64,000 nucleotides of DNA from Micavibrio sp. (GCA_021604545.1 BQJE01000003.1:248001-312000); one strand, 5' to 3'. Shown: positions 47,159 to 56,244, numbered from the stretch's first letter. Notes: generated from the sequence alone by a model not told the origin. Program-made: numbers and translations.

Positions 47159-48550
47159 ATGGAAATTAAAAAACCTCTGCCATATGCGAATAAGGGTGAC
47201 CTGACCAAGGGACCAGTAAAACAGCACCTTATCCGCCTCACCATCCCGATGATATGGGGGCTTTTTGCGATTATCAGTTTCCAACTGGTTGATACCTATT
47301 TCATTGCCCAACTCCCAGACACAGAGCAACTGGCCGCAATCAGTTTTACCTTTCCACTCACTTATCTCGTTTTCAGTCTAATTATGGGCTTTGGAATAGC
47401 CATGTCTTCCGTGGCTTCACGCCTTATCGGAGAGGGAAGCATAGAAACTGTCCGGTGCGTCACCACGCATGGCCTTATTTTTGTGTTTGGACTGGGTATT
47501 GTTCTCGCGTTAATTGGAATCGCGCTACATGATCCGATTTTCCGCTTGATGGGCGCTGATGAGCAGATGCTGCCGCTTATTCGTGATTATATGATTATCT
47601 GGTTTGCAGGCAGCGTTTTCGTGACAACGCCCCTTGTCGGCAATGCAGCCATACGCGCGACAGGCGATACGGTTCTTCCTGCCCTTATTATGATTACAGT
47701 TGCAGTTGTGAACATCATTCTTGATCCTTTATTGATTTTTGGCCTCTGGGGTTTTCCACGGCTGGAACTTCAGGGCGCAGCCATCGCAACCGTTTTTGCC
47801 AATGGCATTGCGGCGATTGCCGGTGTGTACGTGTTGTATGTTCATAAAAAACTGCTGTGTTTTGGTAAGGCTTTGCGCCATGAGGCTTTTCTGGCGTCCG
47901 TCAAGCGACTTTTATTTATTGCCATTCCGGCTGGTCTGACCAATGCCATACATCCTTTTGTCAACGCAGTCATTCTGGCGTTGCTGGCCTCGCATAACAT
48001 AGAAGCCGTTGCGGCATTTGGGGTGGTAACAAGGATTGAGGCTTTTGCCTTTATTATTCTGATGGCGCTTTCGATCGGCATGGCACCGATTATCGGACAA
48101 AACTGGGGGGCTGGAAAATTTGACCGTGTGCATGAGACCCTCAAACTATCTATAAGCTTTAATGTTGCATGGTCACTATTGATAGCAATTGTCCTTGGCC
48201 TGCTGGCCAAACCGATTGCCGAACTGTTTTCTGATGACCCTGCCGTTATTGGCTATGCCGCACTATTCTTTTGGATTGTACCGTTCTCCTATGCTTTCAG
48301 TAATTTGCTAATCGGCTGGGCCTCAGCCTTTAACGCCATGGGCCTGCCGCAAAAATCTTTTTTGATGATTGTGGTCAAGATGTTGGTACTGATGATCCCG
48401 GCTGTTTATCTCGGCAATATGCTCTATGACGTGAAGGGCATATTTTTTGCGATCGCTCTTGTCAGTATAATCGCCGGAACAGTTTTTCATGTTTTGAACT
48501 GGCGCAGTTGTCTGGCCAGGGAAAAGCAGATACAGGAGCAGCCGGCTTAA
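47159..48550 (+). CDS. MATE-family efflux transporter
   Basis: This 463-residue inner-membrane protein has twelve hydrophobic segments in two similar halves, as in Na+/H+-driven multidrug exporters of the MATE (DinF/NorM) family. It begins KGPVKQHLIRLTIPMIWGLFAI, a family-typical start. Family residues such as PLVGNAAIRATGDT near 170 and QNWGAG near 320 are present. The frame opens at a TTG at 47150, but the ATG at 47159 is more likely. Its stop is shared with that of the convergent AsmA-like gene in a TTAA tetramer. The substrate is unknown. Confidence 0.93.
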   Translation: MEIKKPLPYANKGDLTKGPVKQHLIRLTIPMIWGLFAIISFQLVDTYFIAQLPDTEQLAAISFTFPLTYLVFSLIMGFGIAMSSVASRLIGEGSIETVRCVTTHGLIFVFGLGIVLALIGIALHDPIFRLMGADEQMLPLIRDYMIIWFAGSVFVTTPLVGNAAIRATGDTVLPALIMITVAVVNIILDPLLIFGLWGFPRLELQGAAIATVFANGIAAIAGVYVLYVHKKLLCFGKALRHEAFLASVKRLLFIAIPAGLTNAIHPFVNAVILALLASHNIEAVAAFGVVTRIEAFAFIILMALSIGMAPIIGQNWGAGKFDRVHETLKLSISFNVAWSLLIAIVLGLLAKPIAELFSDDPAVIGYAALFFWIVPFSYAFSNLLIGWASAFNAMGLPQKSFLMIVVKMLVLMIPAVYLGNMLYDVKGIFFAIALVSIIAGTVFHVLNWRSCLAREKQIQEQPA

Positions 48551-49308
48551 TCTCCAAAGATGCTTTTCTTCAAATCACCAATATCTTTTTTGAAGTTCTC
48601 TTTTAGACCTTTAACCTGACCAACGCCAAGATCTTCAAGCGCATCAGGCGAAATACCCTGGTAAAATCCAGCGCTATTGGCACTTTTACTAACCTCACTG
48701 GAAATAGATTTCCAGATCTGGCCGATCGCATCACGGGCCAGAACGCCGTTCTCCTTGGTACCAATACCGTTCAGGCGAATGGTCGGCAAAGTAATCGGAT
48801 CAAGATCACCGAGCCCGGCTAACAAAACGCTCGGGTGAACACGCATTTTTTCAATTTTCATTTGCTCAATGATGACCTTGATTTGCTTCGCGGCTTTATC
48901 ACCTTTGGCCGCTTTCGTATTCACGGTCTTTTTAATGTCTGTGAGGTTGGTTCCGTTTTCTTTCACTTCCAGATAAACCTCTGAGCCGGTGACACTGATA
49001 TCATTAAATTTCAAAAGCACCTGCGAAAGTGTATCCGCCTTCAAATAAACCGTTTGAATCGTCGCGGCATGTGGTCCCTTATAGCCTTTTGGGTTACCTA
49101 CTTTAATATTTGAAACCGTAACAGTCTTATCTTTCAGGGCGATGTCCACCTTACCAATCGAGACAGAAACACCCAGCGTCTCACTGGCGATTTTTTCCGC
49201 CATATTTTTGGCTATATCACCAAAGTTCATAAGAAGAAAAACCCCGCCACCAAATAGTAAGGCGAGAGCCAGAGAAGAAACGGTAAAAACGGCTTTTGTT
49301 GCGCTCAT
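48547..49308 (-). CDS. AsmA-like membrane-anchored protein
   Basis: This 253-residue protein has an N-terminal membrane anchor (about 7-28) and a periplasmic part. It begins with the AsmA/DUF748-like pattern: an amphipathic helix, then VSIGKVDIALKDKTVTVSNIKVGNPKGYKGP, typical of bridge-like lipid-transfer proteins. It is far shorter than AsmA itself, so it may be a stand-alone membrane-proximal unit. The C-terminal half is helical and charged. A role in envelope lipid handling is inferred. Confidence 0.7.
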   Translation of the reverse strand: MSATKAVFTVSSLALALLFGGGVFLLMNFGDIAKNMAEKIASETLGVSVSIGKVDIALKDKTVTVSNIKVGNPKGYKGPHAATIQTVYLKADTLSQVLLKFNDISVTGSEVYLEVKENGTNLTDIKKTVNTKAAKGDKAAKQIKVIIEQMKIEKMRVHPSVLLAGLGDLDPITLPTIRLNGIGTKENGVLARDAIGQIWKSISSEVSKSANSAGFYQGISPDALEDLGVGQVKGLKENFKKDIGDLKKSIFGD

Positions 49309-49400
49309 AATAAAGGTTCCGATCTATTCGATTTTGTTTTTGTAACAACTACTTTAGTCTTACGAACATATAGATAGTGGATTTTGAGACAAAAGTAAAA

Positions 49401-50093
49401 ATGAAAGAAATTTTACCCCATATACAGCGTTGGCTACCGCTTATCATTTTAATCGGTTTGATAGGGCTGGCCTATAGCAATGGCTGGCATCAGTTGCTGA
49501 GCCTTGAGAGCCTGCAGGAGCAAAAAGCAAGATTTCAGGGCTACACCGATTCAAATCCCGTATTATCAGCCATCGGCTTTCTCGGGCTGTACGCCGGAGC
49601 GGTCTCGCTGTCACTGCCGATTGCCACGCTTCTCACTCTTCTGGGTGGGTTTTTATTCGGCAAATGGCTCGGCACTTTTCTGGTAGTCAGCGGCGCGACC
49701 ATTGGCGCCTGCGTTATCTTTACCATCGCCAAAAGCTCTTTGGGAAACACCTTGCGCGAAAAAGCCGGCAGTCTCTATGACAAGATTGCGCAAAATATGA
49801 CGGAGAACGCAGCGGGATACCTTTTGTTTATGCGACTGGTGCCGCTATTTCCTTTTGTGCTGGTGAATATTGTCCCGGCCCTGTTCAATGTGCCCTTGCG
49901 AGTTTTTGCTCTCACCACTTTTATTGGCATCTTACCCGGCACTTTTGTCTATGTGAATGTCGGCGAGACATTGGGTGATATTGAATCACTTGGTGATTTG
50001 GTTTCAACACAAACATTATTGGCGTTTGGGTTGCTTGGTGTTTTTGCCCTCATCCCGACGCTGTATAAACAATGGAAAGAAAAGAAGTCATGA
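49401..50093 (+). CDS. VTT/TVP38-TMEM64 (DedA-like) membrane protein
   Basis: This integral membrane protein of about 230 residues has the VTT-domain core GAVSLSLPIATLLTLLGGFLFGKWLGT and the later FMRLVPLFPFVLVNIVPALFNVPLRVF. These correspond to the re-entrant loops of the DedA/TMEM41B superfamily, members of which act as lipid scramblases or transport-linked proteins. The start may be the GTG at 49377 instead of the ATG at 49401. It shares ATGA with the following flavoprotein gene. This pairing is found elsewhere in bacteria and suggests a functional link. Confidence 0.88.
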   Translation: MKEILPHIQRWLPLIILIGLIGLAYSNGWHQLLSLESLQEQKARFQGYTDSNPVLSAIGFLGLYAGAVSLSLPIATLLTLLGGFLFGKWLGTFLVVSGATIGACVIFTIAKSSLGNTLREKAGSLYDKIAQNMTENAAGYLLFMRLVPLFPFVLVNIVPALFNVPLRVFALTTFIGILPGTFVYVNVGETLGDIESLGDLVSTQTLLAFGLLGVFALIPTLYKQWKEKKS

Positions 50094-51523
50094 ATAAATC
50101 TTTACATGTCGATATCTGTGTTATCGGTGCCGGTTCAGGTGGGTTATCTGTCGCAGCTGGCGCCGCGCAACTTGGCCTTGATGTCGCGCTTATAGAGAAA
50201 GGTGAAATGGGCGGTGATTGCCTCAACACCGGCTGTGTACCCTCGAAAGCGTTGCTAGCCGCAGCAAAGGCTGCACAAAATTTTAGGAAATCCAAAAAAT
50301 TTGGCATCACGCAGCAAGATCCTAATGTCGATTTCTCAGGTGTCAAAGACCACGTCTTTAATGTCATTGGCAAAATTGAACCACATGATTCGCAAGAACG
50401 TTTTGAAGGGCTGGGCGTCAAAGTTTTCCGTGATCACGGGGAGTTTACCGGCAACAAAACTTTAAAGGCTGGAGATCAGGAAATCACCGCGAGATATTTT
50501 GTGATTGCCACCGGCTCACGCGCCGCTGTTCCACCGATTGAAGGGTTAGAGCCGGACAAAGTTCTTACCAATGAAAATATTTTTGAGCTGCGCGAAAAAC
50601 CGCAGCACCTTATTATCATCGGTGGCGGGCCGATTGGCGTTGAAATGGCCCAGGCCCACAGGCGGCTTGGCTGCGAGGTAACAATTCTTGATATGGGCTC
50701 TATCCTGCCCAATGATGACCCGGAGTTGGTTGATGTCGTCCGTACCTCCCTTAAAGCTGAAGGCGTGGAGATAGCAGAAAGCGTGAAAGTTGAAAAAATA
50801 AACCATGCGGATGAAGGCAGCGTTGAAGTCACCATAGAAAAAGACGGTAAAAAAGAGATCATAAGCGGATCGCATCTTTTGATCGCAGCAGGGCGCAAAG
50901 TGAATGTTGATGGCCTTGGCCTTGAACAAGCAGGAGTTGAATATGACCGTAGAGGAATCAAAACCGATGAACGCCTGCGTACATCACAAAAACATATTTT
51001 TGCCGCCGGTGATGTTGCGGGCGGACCACAATTTACTCATGTCGCCGGTTATCATGCCGGCATTATTATCAAGAATATTATTTTTAAAATCCCGGCAAAA
51101 GTCGATTTCAAAGCCCTGCCATGGGTAACATATAGCGACCCCGAGCTAGCTAATGTCGGCATGACGGAAGACATGGCCCGCGAGAAGCATGGCGATAAAA
51201 TCAAAGTTACCAAATGGACGTTTAAAGAGAACGACCGCGCTTTAGCAGAAAACCGCACAGAAGGTTTGATTAAAGTTATAACCGATAAAAAAGGTAAAAT
51301 TCTCGGCGCCGGTATTGCCGGGCTGCATGCCGGAGAACTTATAAGCACCTGGGGTTTGGCGATTTCTCAGGGGCTAAAGATTGGTGCGTTGACCAATACA
51401 ATCATTGCCTATCCGACTTTGAGTGAAATTAGTAAAAGAGCGGCGGGCGCTTACTATACACCAAGCCTATTTAGCGACCGGACACGAAAGCTTGTTACTT
51501 TTCTACGGAAACTTCCTTTTTAA
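50090..51523 (+). CDS. Pyridine nucleotide-disulfide oxidoreductase (MerA/Lpd-like)
   Basis: This flavoprotein of 477 residues has the FAD loop GAGSGG, the redox-active pair in GGDCLNTGCVPSK, an NAD(P) loop GGGPIGVE and the second FAD motif IFAAGDVAGG. In dihydrolipoyl dehydrogenase the C-terminal catalytic motif is HPTLSE; here it reads YPTLSE (Tyr441, codon 51410-51412), so the proton-relay histidine is missing and a lipoamide role is unlikely. It is translationally coupled to the VTT membrane protein. A membrane-linked thiol or quinone redox role is possible. Confidence 0.85.
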   Translation: MNKSLHVDICVIGAGSGGLSVAAGAAQLGLDVALIEKGEMGGDCLNTGCVPSKALLAAAKAAQNFRKSKKFGITQQDPNVDFSGVKDHVFNVIGKIEPHDSQERFEGLGVKVFRDHGEFTGNKTLKAGDQEITARYFVIATGSRAAVPPIEGLEPDKVLTNENIFELREKPQHLIIIGGGPIGVEMAQAHRRLGCEVTILDMGSILPNDDPELVDVVRTSLKAEGVEIAESVKVEKINHADEGSVEVTIEKDGKKEIISGSHLLIAAGRKVNVDGLGLEQAGVEYDRRGIKTDERLRTSQKHIFAAGDVAGGPQFTHVAGYHAGIIIKNIIFKIPAKVDFKALPWVTYSDPELANVGMTEDMAREKHGDKIKVTKWTFKENDRALAENRTEGLIKVITDKKGKILGAGIAGLHAGELISTWGLAISQGLKIGALTNTIIAYPTLSEISKRAAGAYYTPSLFSDRTRKLVTFLRKLPF

Positions 51524-51711
51524 CCAGCTGTTTTTCGCTGTCATTGCTATGAAGAGGCTAGCCAGCCAGAAGATATAATGGGGGAAAACTCATACTCATC
51601 TTGATACTCATTTTAAAACAACATACGAGAGGAAAGGTTGACCCTTTTTATTAATCTTGTCAAATTGGCTACAATATAAATTATGTTTTGCAACCTAAAG
51701 AGGTTAAAAAG

Positions 51712-52059
51712 ATGACGACGAAGATTTACTACAACGGGAAATGCGGAACATGCAGGAACACGTTGGCAATTCTGACCGAAGCGGGTCACGAGCCGGAGTT
51801 GATTAACTATCTAAAAGATACACCGACAAAAGAGGAGCTTTCATCGCTCATTGATCAGATGGGAGTAGAGCCACGTGAGGCCATGCGCGCAAAGGAAGCC
51901 GTTTATAAAGAACTGGCGCTTGATAATCCAAACTTAAGCCGCTCGGAACTGATTGAGGCCATGGTCGACAATCCGATCCTCATCCAACGCCCGATTGTGG
52001 TGACCGATAAAGGCGCCGCTATTTGTAGACCAGCGGAGAATGTGAAGGCATTGCTTTAA
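51712..52059 (+). CDS. arsC: ArsC-family arsenate reductase (glutaredoxin-dependent)
   Basis: This is a 115-residue thioredoxin-fold protein with the ArsC signature CGTCRNT at its N-terminus, where E. coli ArsC has CGTSRNT with catalytic Cys12. It also has conserved arginines in PREAMRAKE, IQRPIVV and the C-terminal ICRP. The frame opens at 51688, but the ATG at 51712 has AGAGG 8 bases upstream. There is no arsB or arsR alongside, so a general thiol-reductase role is possible. Its stop overlaps that of the convergent symporter gene. Confidence 0.85.
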   Translation: MTTKIYYNGKCGTCRNTLAILTEAGHEPELINYLKDTPTKEELSSLIDQMGVEPREAMRAKEAVYKELALDNPNLSRSELIEAMVDNPILIQRPIVVTDKGAAICRPAENVKALL

Positions 52060-53450
52060 ACTTTCACAGGTTTTCTGACTTTGGACAAAGCGGCCCCAAC
52101 AAAAAACACGGCAAAACCAGTTATCATACCCGGCACCAGACTAAGTAGTTCCTTGTTAAGACCCAATCCGTAGTGCCAAAGCACCGTCACCGCAAAGCCG
52201 CTCGCCATCATCGCAAGCGCGTGTCTTTCTGATGGCCGACCACCCAGAAGCTGCACAACAATCAGCGGCACAATCGAGCTCGCCATCCCCGCCCAGGCAA
52301 CAATCACCAGCGCCAGAACACCCTTGCTGGCCATCATGGAAATTGTCACGATCATCGCAATGATAATCACAGTACCAACGCGCGCGAAGAAATAAGAATT
52401 GCGCCACTTTGGAACAAGATGTTGTGTTAACGCCGAAGATGCCGCCAGCAATAAGGAATCCGCCGTCGACATCGTTGCAGAAAACAACCCGGCGATTAGC
52501 AACCCAACCAAAACCGGCGGCAATAAATCCTCCCATAAACGTGGGATAGATAGCTCCGCATCAAAAACTTCGCTAGCCGGGATTAACAATCTGGCGACAA
52601 GGCCGCTCATCACCGCCAACGTCAAAACGGTTACCCGCCAGACCATGTAAATCCGCCGCGCGGTTATAATATCCTGGTCCGAGCGCGCCACCATGTGACG
52701 GACCATCAGCTGCGGCTGCCCCAAAATGCCGATACCAAAGAAAAACCAACCCACCGCAACGGGCAGCAATTTAAACTGCCATGGATCGGTGAGCTTCGGA
52801 TCAATAGCGGTGAGTTGTGCCCACATTGTCCCAATCCCGCCAATCTCGCCCAGCCCGGCATAGATCAGCACCACCAGTGAAAATAAAATAATGATCGCCT
52901 GCAACGCATCGGTCCAGATCGAGGCGCGAATACCACCGGCCCAGCAATAAGCGAGCAACACGCCGGCGCCGACAAAAACAAACAGTTCAAAATCCCAACC
53001 AAACAATGCCTGCCCGACTTTCGCCCCGGCCACCAGCTGCGCCGCACAATAGGTGCCCATAAAAATGATGGTAAGAAAGGCTGTAACTAAAGTCACTTTG
53101 GGAAATTCCTTCTCACCCAACTTGCCGACAAAAGACGGATAGGTATGAATGTTCTTTTCCTGGGTGATGCGGCGGATTTTGCTGCGCGCAATCATCCAGC
53201 CGAGATAATCGCCGATTATTAAACCCGCAACCGTGTAGACCGCTGTGATCCCGGTGTTATAGGCAAGACCAGCAAAGCCGATAAAGGTGGCACCGCTGGA
53301 AATTGTGGCACCGAATGAGAGCCCCACCAGCCATGACGGCACTTCGCGGCTGGCCAGCAGATAATCCTCAACAGTCTGCCGCCGCCAGAAGGCCGAAGCC
53401 ACTCCAACAGACGTAAAGAGCGTAAAAAATATAAAGAAACTGATGAGCAT
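52056..53450 (-). CDS. Sodium:solute symporter (SSS family)
   Basis: This 464-residue membrane protein has about 12-13 transmembrane segments and the SSS fold of PutP/PanF. The N-terminal SREVPSWLVGLSFGATISSGATFIGFAG holds the sodium-site region, and SATMSTADSLLLAASS in helix 8-9 is the family signature carrying the second sodium-binding serines. The solute (proline, pantothenate or another organic acid) cannot be read from the sequence. Confidence 0.92.
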   Translation of the reverse strand: MLISFFIFFTLFTSVGVASAFWRRQTVEDYLLASREVPSWLVGLSFGATISSGATFIGFAGLAYNTGITAVYTVAGLIIGDYLGWMIARSKIRRITQEKNIHTYPSFVGKLGEKEFPKVTLVTAFLTIIFMGTYCAAQLVAGAKVGQALFGWDFELFVFVGAGVLLAYCWAGGIRASIWTDALQAIIILFSLVVLIYAGLGEIGGIGTMWAQLTAIDPKLTDPWQFKLLPVAVGWFFFGIGILGQPQLMVRHMVARSDQDIITARRIYMVWRVTVLTLAVMSGLVARLLIPASEVFDAELSIPRLWEDLLPPVLVGLLIAGLFSATMSTADSLLLAASSALTQHLVPKWRNSYFFARVGTVIIIAMIVTISMMASKGVLALVIVAWAGMASSIVPLIVVQLLGGRPSERHALAMMASGFAVTVLWHYGLGLNKELLSLVPGMITGFAVFFVGAALSKVRKPVKV

Positions 53451-53587
53451 AGGAATGGAGATTATTTATGTATTATTGAAGAGTCAATCTTCATGGAAAA
53501 TCACAGCAATATGTTCCCTGTGTCTTGGAAAACTGAATATTCTTCGTTAGAATGCAAACAAGATCTAAGCAAAAAGGAGAGACTTTT

Positions 53588-53809
53588 ATGGATGACGAAA
53601 CAATTATTGAACTGGATCAAAGCGAAGCACCTCAAACAGAGCCCATAAGCGATGAGCATGATGTCAACGCAAGCGGACGCTGCCGTATCTACAATTCAAG
53701 CAAAGAAAAGATAGGCTGCAAGAATACCACTGATGAAGATGCATGCGCAGCCTGGGCCAGATACAAAGGCGCATATGGGTATGGCTGGGCACCGGGTTCC
53801 AGTTGTTAA
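53588..53809 (+). CDS. Small four-cysteine protein, 73 residues
   Basis: An AAAAGGAG site upstream of the ATG at 53588 marks this as a translated small gene; the frame also opens at 53552. The first 30 residues are very acidic (MDDETIIELDQSEAPQTEPI...). The rest is a compact domain with cysteines at 32, 44, 53 and 73 and an aromatic/glycine run AYGYGWAPGSSC at the end, so two disulfides or a metal site are possible. There is no signal peptide. I do not recognise a family. It has the outline of a leader-core peptide, but no maturation enzyme is near. Confidence 0.7.
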   Translation: MDDETIIELDQSEAPQTEPISDEHDVNASGRCRIYNSSKEKIGCKNTTDEDACAAWARYKGAYGYGWAPGSSC

Positions 53810-53824
53810 GGCGACTCACCTGGC

Positions 53825-54658
53825 TCAATCGAGATAGGCTGGAAATTTGGGCATAAAGGCCAGATGGTCAGGGTCATGCTGAATAACAAATCTTACTTTC
53901 TGAGACTGCAACAGACTCTTCATACGCTCAAATGAAGCCAGTGTTTCCTCACGGTTCCAGTTAAAGTCCGGCATACGCCCCTGTTCGTAATTATCTTTGA
54001 AGTGATACAGATCGCCGCTCAAAATCACTGGTCCGGTTTTTTTCAAATTCACCTGTAGGGCCATATGACCTTGCGTATGTCCCGGCATAGAAAGAATAGT
54101 TACAGAGCCATCACCAAACACATCATGATCATCGTTAAGTTTTGTTACGTTCTCACCATCTGCCCATTCGTCGATAAAGGCAGGATGAAGTCCTTCAGCA
54201 ACTTCACCGGCAAACAGCGCATCAAAATCTGTGGCGCCAATGAGAAGCTCCGCATCTTTAAAAACATTCGCCTGGCCAATATGGTCAAAGTGATTATGGC
54301 TGATCCCGATTTTATTGATGTCGGAAACCTGAAGGCCAATCTCTGCGATTGATTCCACAATTGTCTTTTCAATTTTTGGTTGGAACATATCGGTGTCTTT
54401 AACGCCTTTAATCGCCTCTGGATTAAAACCAGCATCCCAGAGCATATATTCATTGCCATGTTGAATGATGTAGCAGGACGCCACCAGATTAAGCGAACCC
54501 GTATAAGAGTCCGTATCGTCCATGATATTGGCATCCAGCACTTTTATTTTGCCGCAATCCAGTGTGTAGAGACGTAAAATTGGCTCCTGCGCCTGTGCGC
54601 TTGATAACGCAGAAACGATAAAGACAGTCATTATGATAGCCAAGACAGAACGAAACAT
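53825..54658 (-). CDS. Exported metallo-beta-lactamase-fold hydrolase (AHL lactonase-like)
   Basis: This 277-residue protein has a signal peptide (MFRSVLAIIMTVFIVSALSSAQA) and the metal-binding HNHFDHIGQ motif, a later histidine in MPGHTQGHMAL and aspartate in LSGDLYHF. It is the N-acyl homoserine lactonase-type subfamily (GFNPEAIKG...). A periplasmic location is unusual for classical lactonases, so the natural substrate may differ. The frame extends to 54724 through the tRNA gene, but AAAGGAG 5 bases before the ATG at 54658 fixes the start. Confidence 0.88.
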   Translation of the reverse strand: MFRSVLAIIMTVFIVSALSSAQAQEPILRLYTLDCGKIKVLDANIMDDTDSYTGSLNLVASCYIIQHGNEYMLWDAGFNPEAIKGVKDTDMFQPKIEKTIVESIAEIGLQVSDINKIGISHNHFDHIGQANVFKDAELLIGATDFDALFAGEVAEGLHPAFIDEWADGENVTKLNDDHDVFGDGSVTILSMPGHTQGHMALQVNLKKTGPVILSGDLYHFKDNYEQGRMPDFNWNREETLASFERMKSLLQSQKVRFVIQHDPDHLAFMPKFPAYLD

Positions 54659-54696
54659 CGTTTTCTCCTTTAACGTTTTAATACAGCACGAAGAAA

Positions 54697-54787
54697 TGGC
54701 GGTGTCGGTGGGATTCGAACCCACGATACGCTATAAACGTATACACGCTTTCCAAGCGTGCGCCTTCAGCCACTCGGCCACGACACC
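54697..54787 (-). tRNA. tRNA-Ser (anticodon GGA)
   Basis: The - strand sequence folds as a class II tRNA. It has a 7-bp acceptor stem (GGTGTCG with CGACACC), a D arm GGCCGAGTGGC, an anticodon loop CTTGGAAAG giving GGA, a long variable arm (ATACG with CGTAT), a T arm with GTTCGAAT, and discriminator G followed by an encoded CCA. GGA reads UCC and UCU. The 91 nt include CCA. It is transcribed toward the exported hydrolase gene. Confidence 0.97.
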
Positions 54788-54836
54788 TACAAGTAACGTG
54801 GCCTCGCTTTAAAAGCTTGTTTGCTTACGCAAACGT

Positions 54837-54848
54837 GGCCACGACACC
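54837..54848. repeat. Partial copy of the tRNA-Ser 5' end
   Basis: The 12-mer GGCCACGACACC at 54837-54848 repeats the tRNA's 5' acceptor and D-arm start (54776-54787), 61 bases upstream of the tRNA on its own strand. A small tRNA duplication or an old recombination scar would explain it. No integrase is nearby. Confidence 0.5.
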
Positions 54849-54988
54849 ACGTTAAAAGGCCCTTTTGGGCCAATTGACGCTGAACCCTAGCTTTGGATAG
54901 TAAAAAATTCAAGCATTTGAGTACTTTTCGCCGGGGCCATTCATTGCTACACTAGGCTCAGGATTTGTAACAAAGCCGGAGTGTGCTC

Positions 54989-55423
54989 ATGCGTATTATT
55001 ATGTTTATCCTTCTTTTGCCGGCTATTGCGGCGCTGGGCCATGATATCTACCTTTTTGTTATCAATGACGGCATTGAAACGCGCCCATCCATATTTACGG
55101 GTAATCCGGACGATAAGGGGATTTTATCCTACTTTGCAGCGCTGGGCTTCATCTGGACTCAATATCACGAGGAAAGCTATAAATGGGTGGTTCAAAATCT
55201 CGATCAGGACATATGGGCCTATATTAATCTTCTACTTGTTCAAAAAGCCGTTTTTGTCGGGCTGGTCTTTGCAGGTGTTGCTTACGCCATCATCTTCCTT
55301 GTCAGGCTTTTTGTCGGTGACAGGGAAAAAACGCCCCGCCACATGAAAGGTAAAAAAGGAAGCAAAGACCTTGCCTTTGAAAGCCGGGGCAAAAAGAACA
55401 CCTTCAAATATAAAAGAAAATAG
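54989..55423 (+). CDS. Hypothetical membrane protein, 144 residues
   Basis: The protein has an N-terminal hydrophobic segment (RIIMFILLLPAIAALGHDIYLF), a middle soluble stretch, and a second membrane segment (about 90-110, AVFVGLVFAGVAYAIIFLVRLF). It ends in a strongly basic tail rich in Lys and Arg (KGKKGSKDLAFESRGKKNTFKYKRK) that is probably cytoplasmic. CGGAG lies 8 bases before the ATG at 54989. No family is recognised. It is convergent with the hydrolase gene (4 bases). Confidence 0.75.
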   Translation: MRIIMFILLLPAIAALGHDIYLFVINDGIETRPSIFTGNPDDKGILSYFAALGFIWTQYHEESYKWVVQNLDQDIWAYINLLLVQKAVFVGLVFAGVAYAIIFLVRLFVGDREKTPRHMKGKKGSKDLAFESRGKKNTFKYKRK

Positions 55424-55427
55424 AAGT

Positions 55428-56198
55428 TTAGGGTCCAGTCAGGCCTGAAATGCTTTGGATTTCTCTATCGATGAGCGCGAGATCATCTGGTCGTGACAGG
55501 CTGTGATCGCCATCTTCAATCAAAATTACATTTGTTTCAGCCGCCTTAAACATTTTCTTTATTTTCTGAGCTGTTTGCCATGGCACTTGTGCGTCTTCTT
55601 TGCCCTGAATAAGACGCATGGGAAAAGCACTTTCATGTTCCCTGTCTAGCAGACATTGCTTTCTTCCATCCTCAATAAGGGCACGGGTAATGATATAAGG
55701 TGCATCATAATCGCTCGGCAATTCTGTTTGACCTTTTTCCTGAATTTCCTGTTTTTGTTCATCTGTTAAATACTCATGATACATGCCTTCGGTAAAATCA
55801 GGGGCGGCGGCAATGCCAATGAGACCCCGTATTTTGTCCGTTCGCTCCAGCGCCAAATGCAGAGCGATCCAGCCACCCATTGATGAGCCAATCAAAATAA
55901 CCGGGCCTTTAACCATATGATCGAACATCGCCAACGCGTCTTCTTTCCAGTGCCCGATTGTGCCGTCCGTGAATTCCCCTTCTGAAGCACCATGACCAGA
56001 ATAATCAAAACGCAAAAATTCCTGCCCACGCGCTTTGCATTGCTGCTCAAGATATGTTGCCTTGGTGCCGTTCATATCCGACATAAACCCACCCAGAAAC
56101 ATCACCATAGGCTGCTCAGCCCCTCCCTGTGTTAACGGCGAGTGGATATAAGCCAGTTTTGGCTTGTTTTCACGGATAAGATATTGCGGCTCAAGCAT
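55428..56198 (-). CDS. Alpha/beta hydrolase
   Basis: This 256-residue serine hydrolase has the nucleophile elbow GSSMGGW, an oxyanion region FLGGFMSDMNG, the family motif RFDYSGHGASEG, the acid in QGKEDAQVPW and the histidine in DGDHSLSRPDD. The type is similar to ABHD10/YpfH-like enzymes, which cleave thioesters or esters of short acyl groups. It is cytoplasmic, with no signal peptide. It is divergent from the glycosyltransferase gene, with their 5' ends about 46 bases apart. Confidence 0.88.
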   Translation of the reverse strand: MLEPQYLIRENKPKLAYIHSPLTQGGAEQPMVMFLGGFMSDMNGTKATYLEQQCKARGQEFLRFDYSGHGASEGEFTDGTIGHWKEDALAMFDHMVKGPVILIGSSMGGWIALHLALERTDKIRGLIGIAAAPDFTEGMYHEYLTDEQKQEIQEKGQTELPSDYDAPYIITRALIEDGRKQCLLDREHESAFPMRLIQGKEDAQVPWQTAQKIKKMFKAAETNVILIEDGDHSLSRPDDLALIDREIQSISGLTGP

Positions 56199-56244
56199 GT
56201 GTGATTCTCTGGCTTTTTTGCTAATTTCACACTATATATTAACG

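Noticed and set aside
53588..53809. RiPP precursor gene cluster
   Set aside because: The peptide has a leader-like acidic front, but no radical SAM, YcaO, lanthionine or other maturation enzyme is encoded nearby.
54697..54848. Integrated genomic island at tRNA-Ser
   Set aside because: The repeat is only 61 bases away, at the 5' end of the tRNA, and no integrase or foreign-looking block is present.
54858..54871. GGCCC/GGGCC hairpin with four T on the - strand as a terminator
   Set aside because: No - strand gene lies immediately upstream of it, and the T-run is short.
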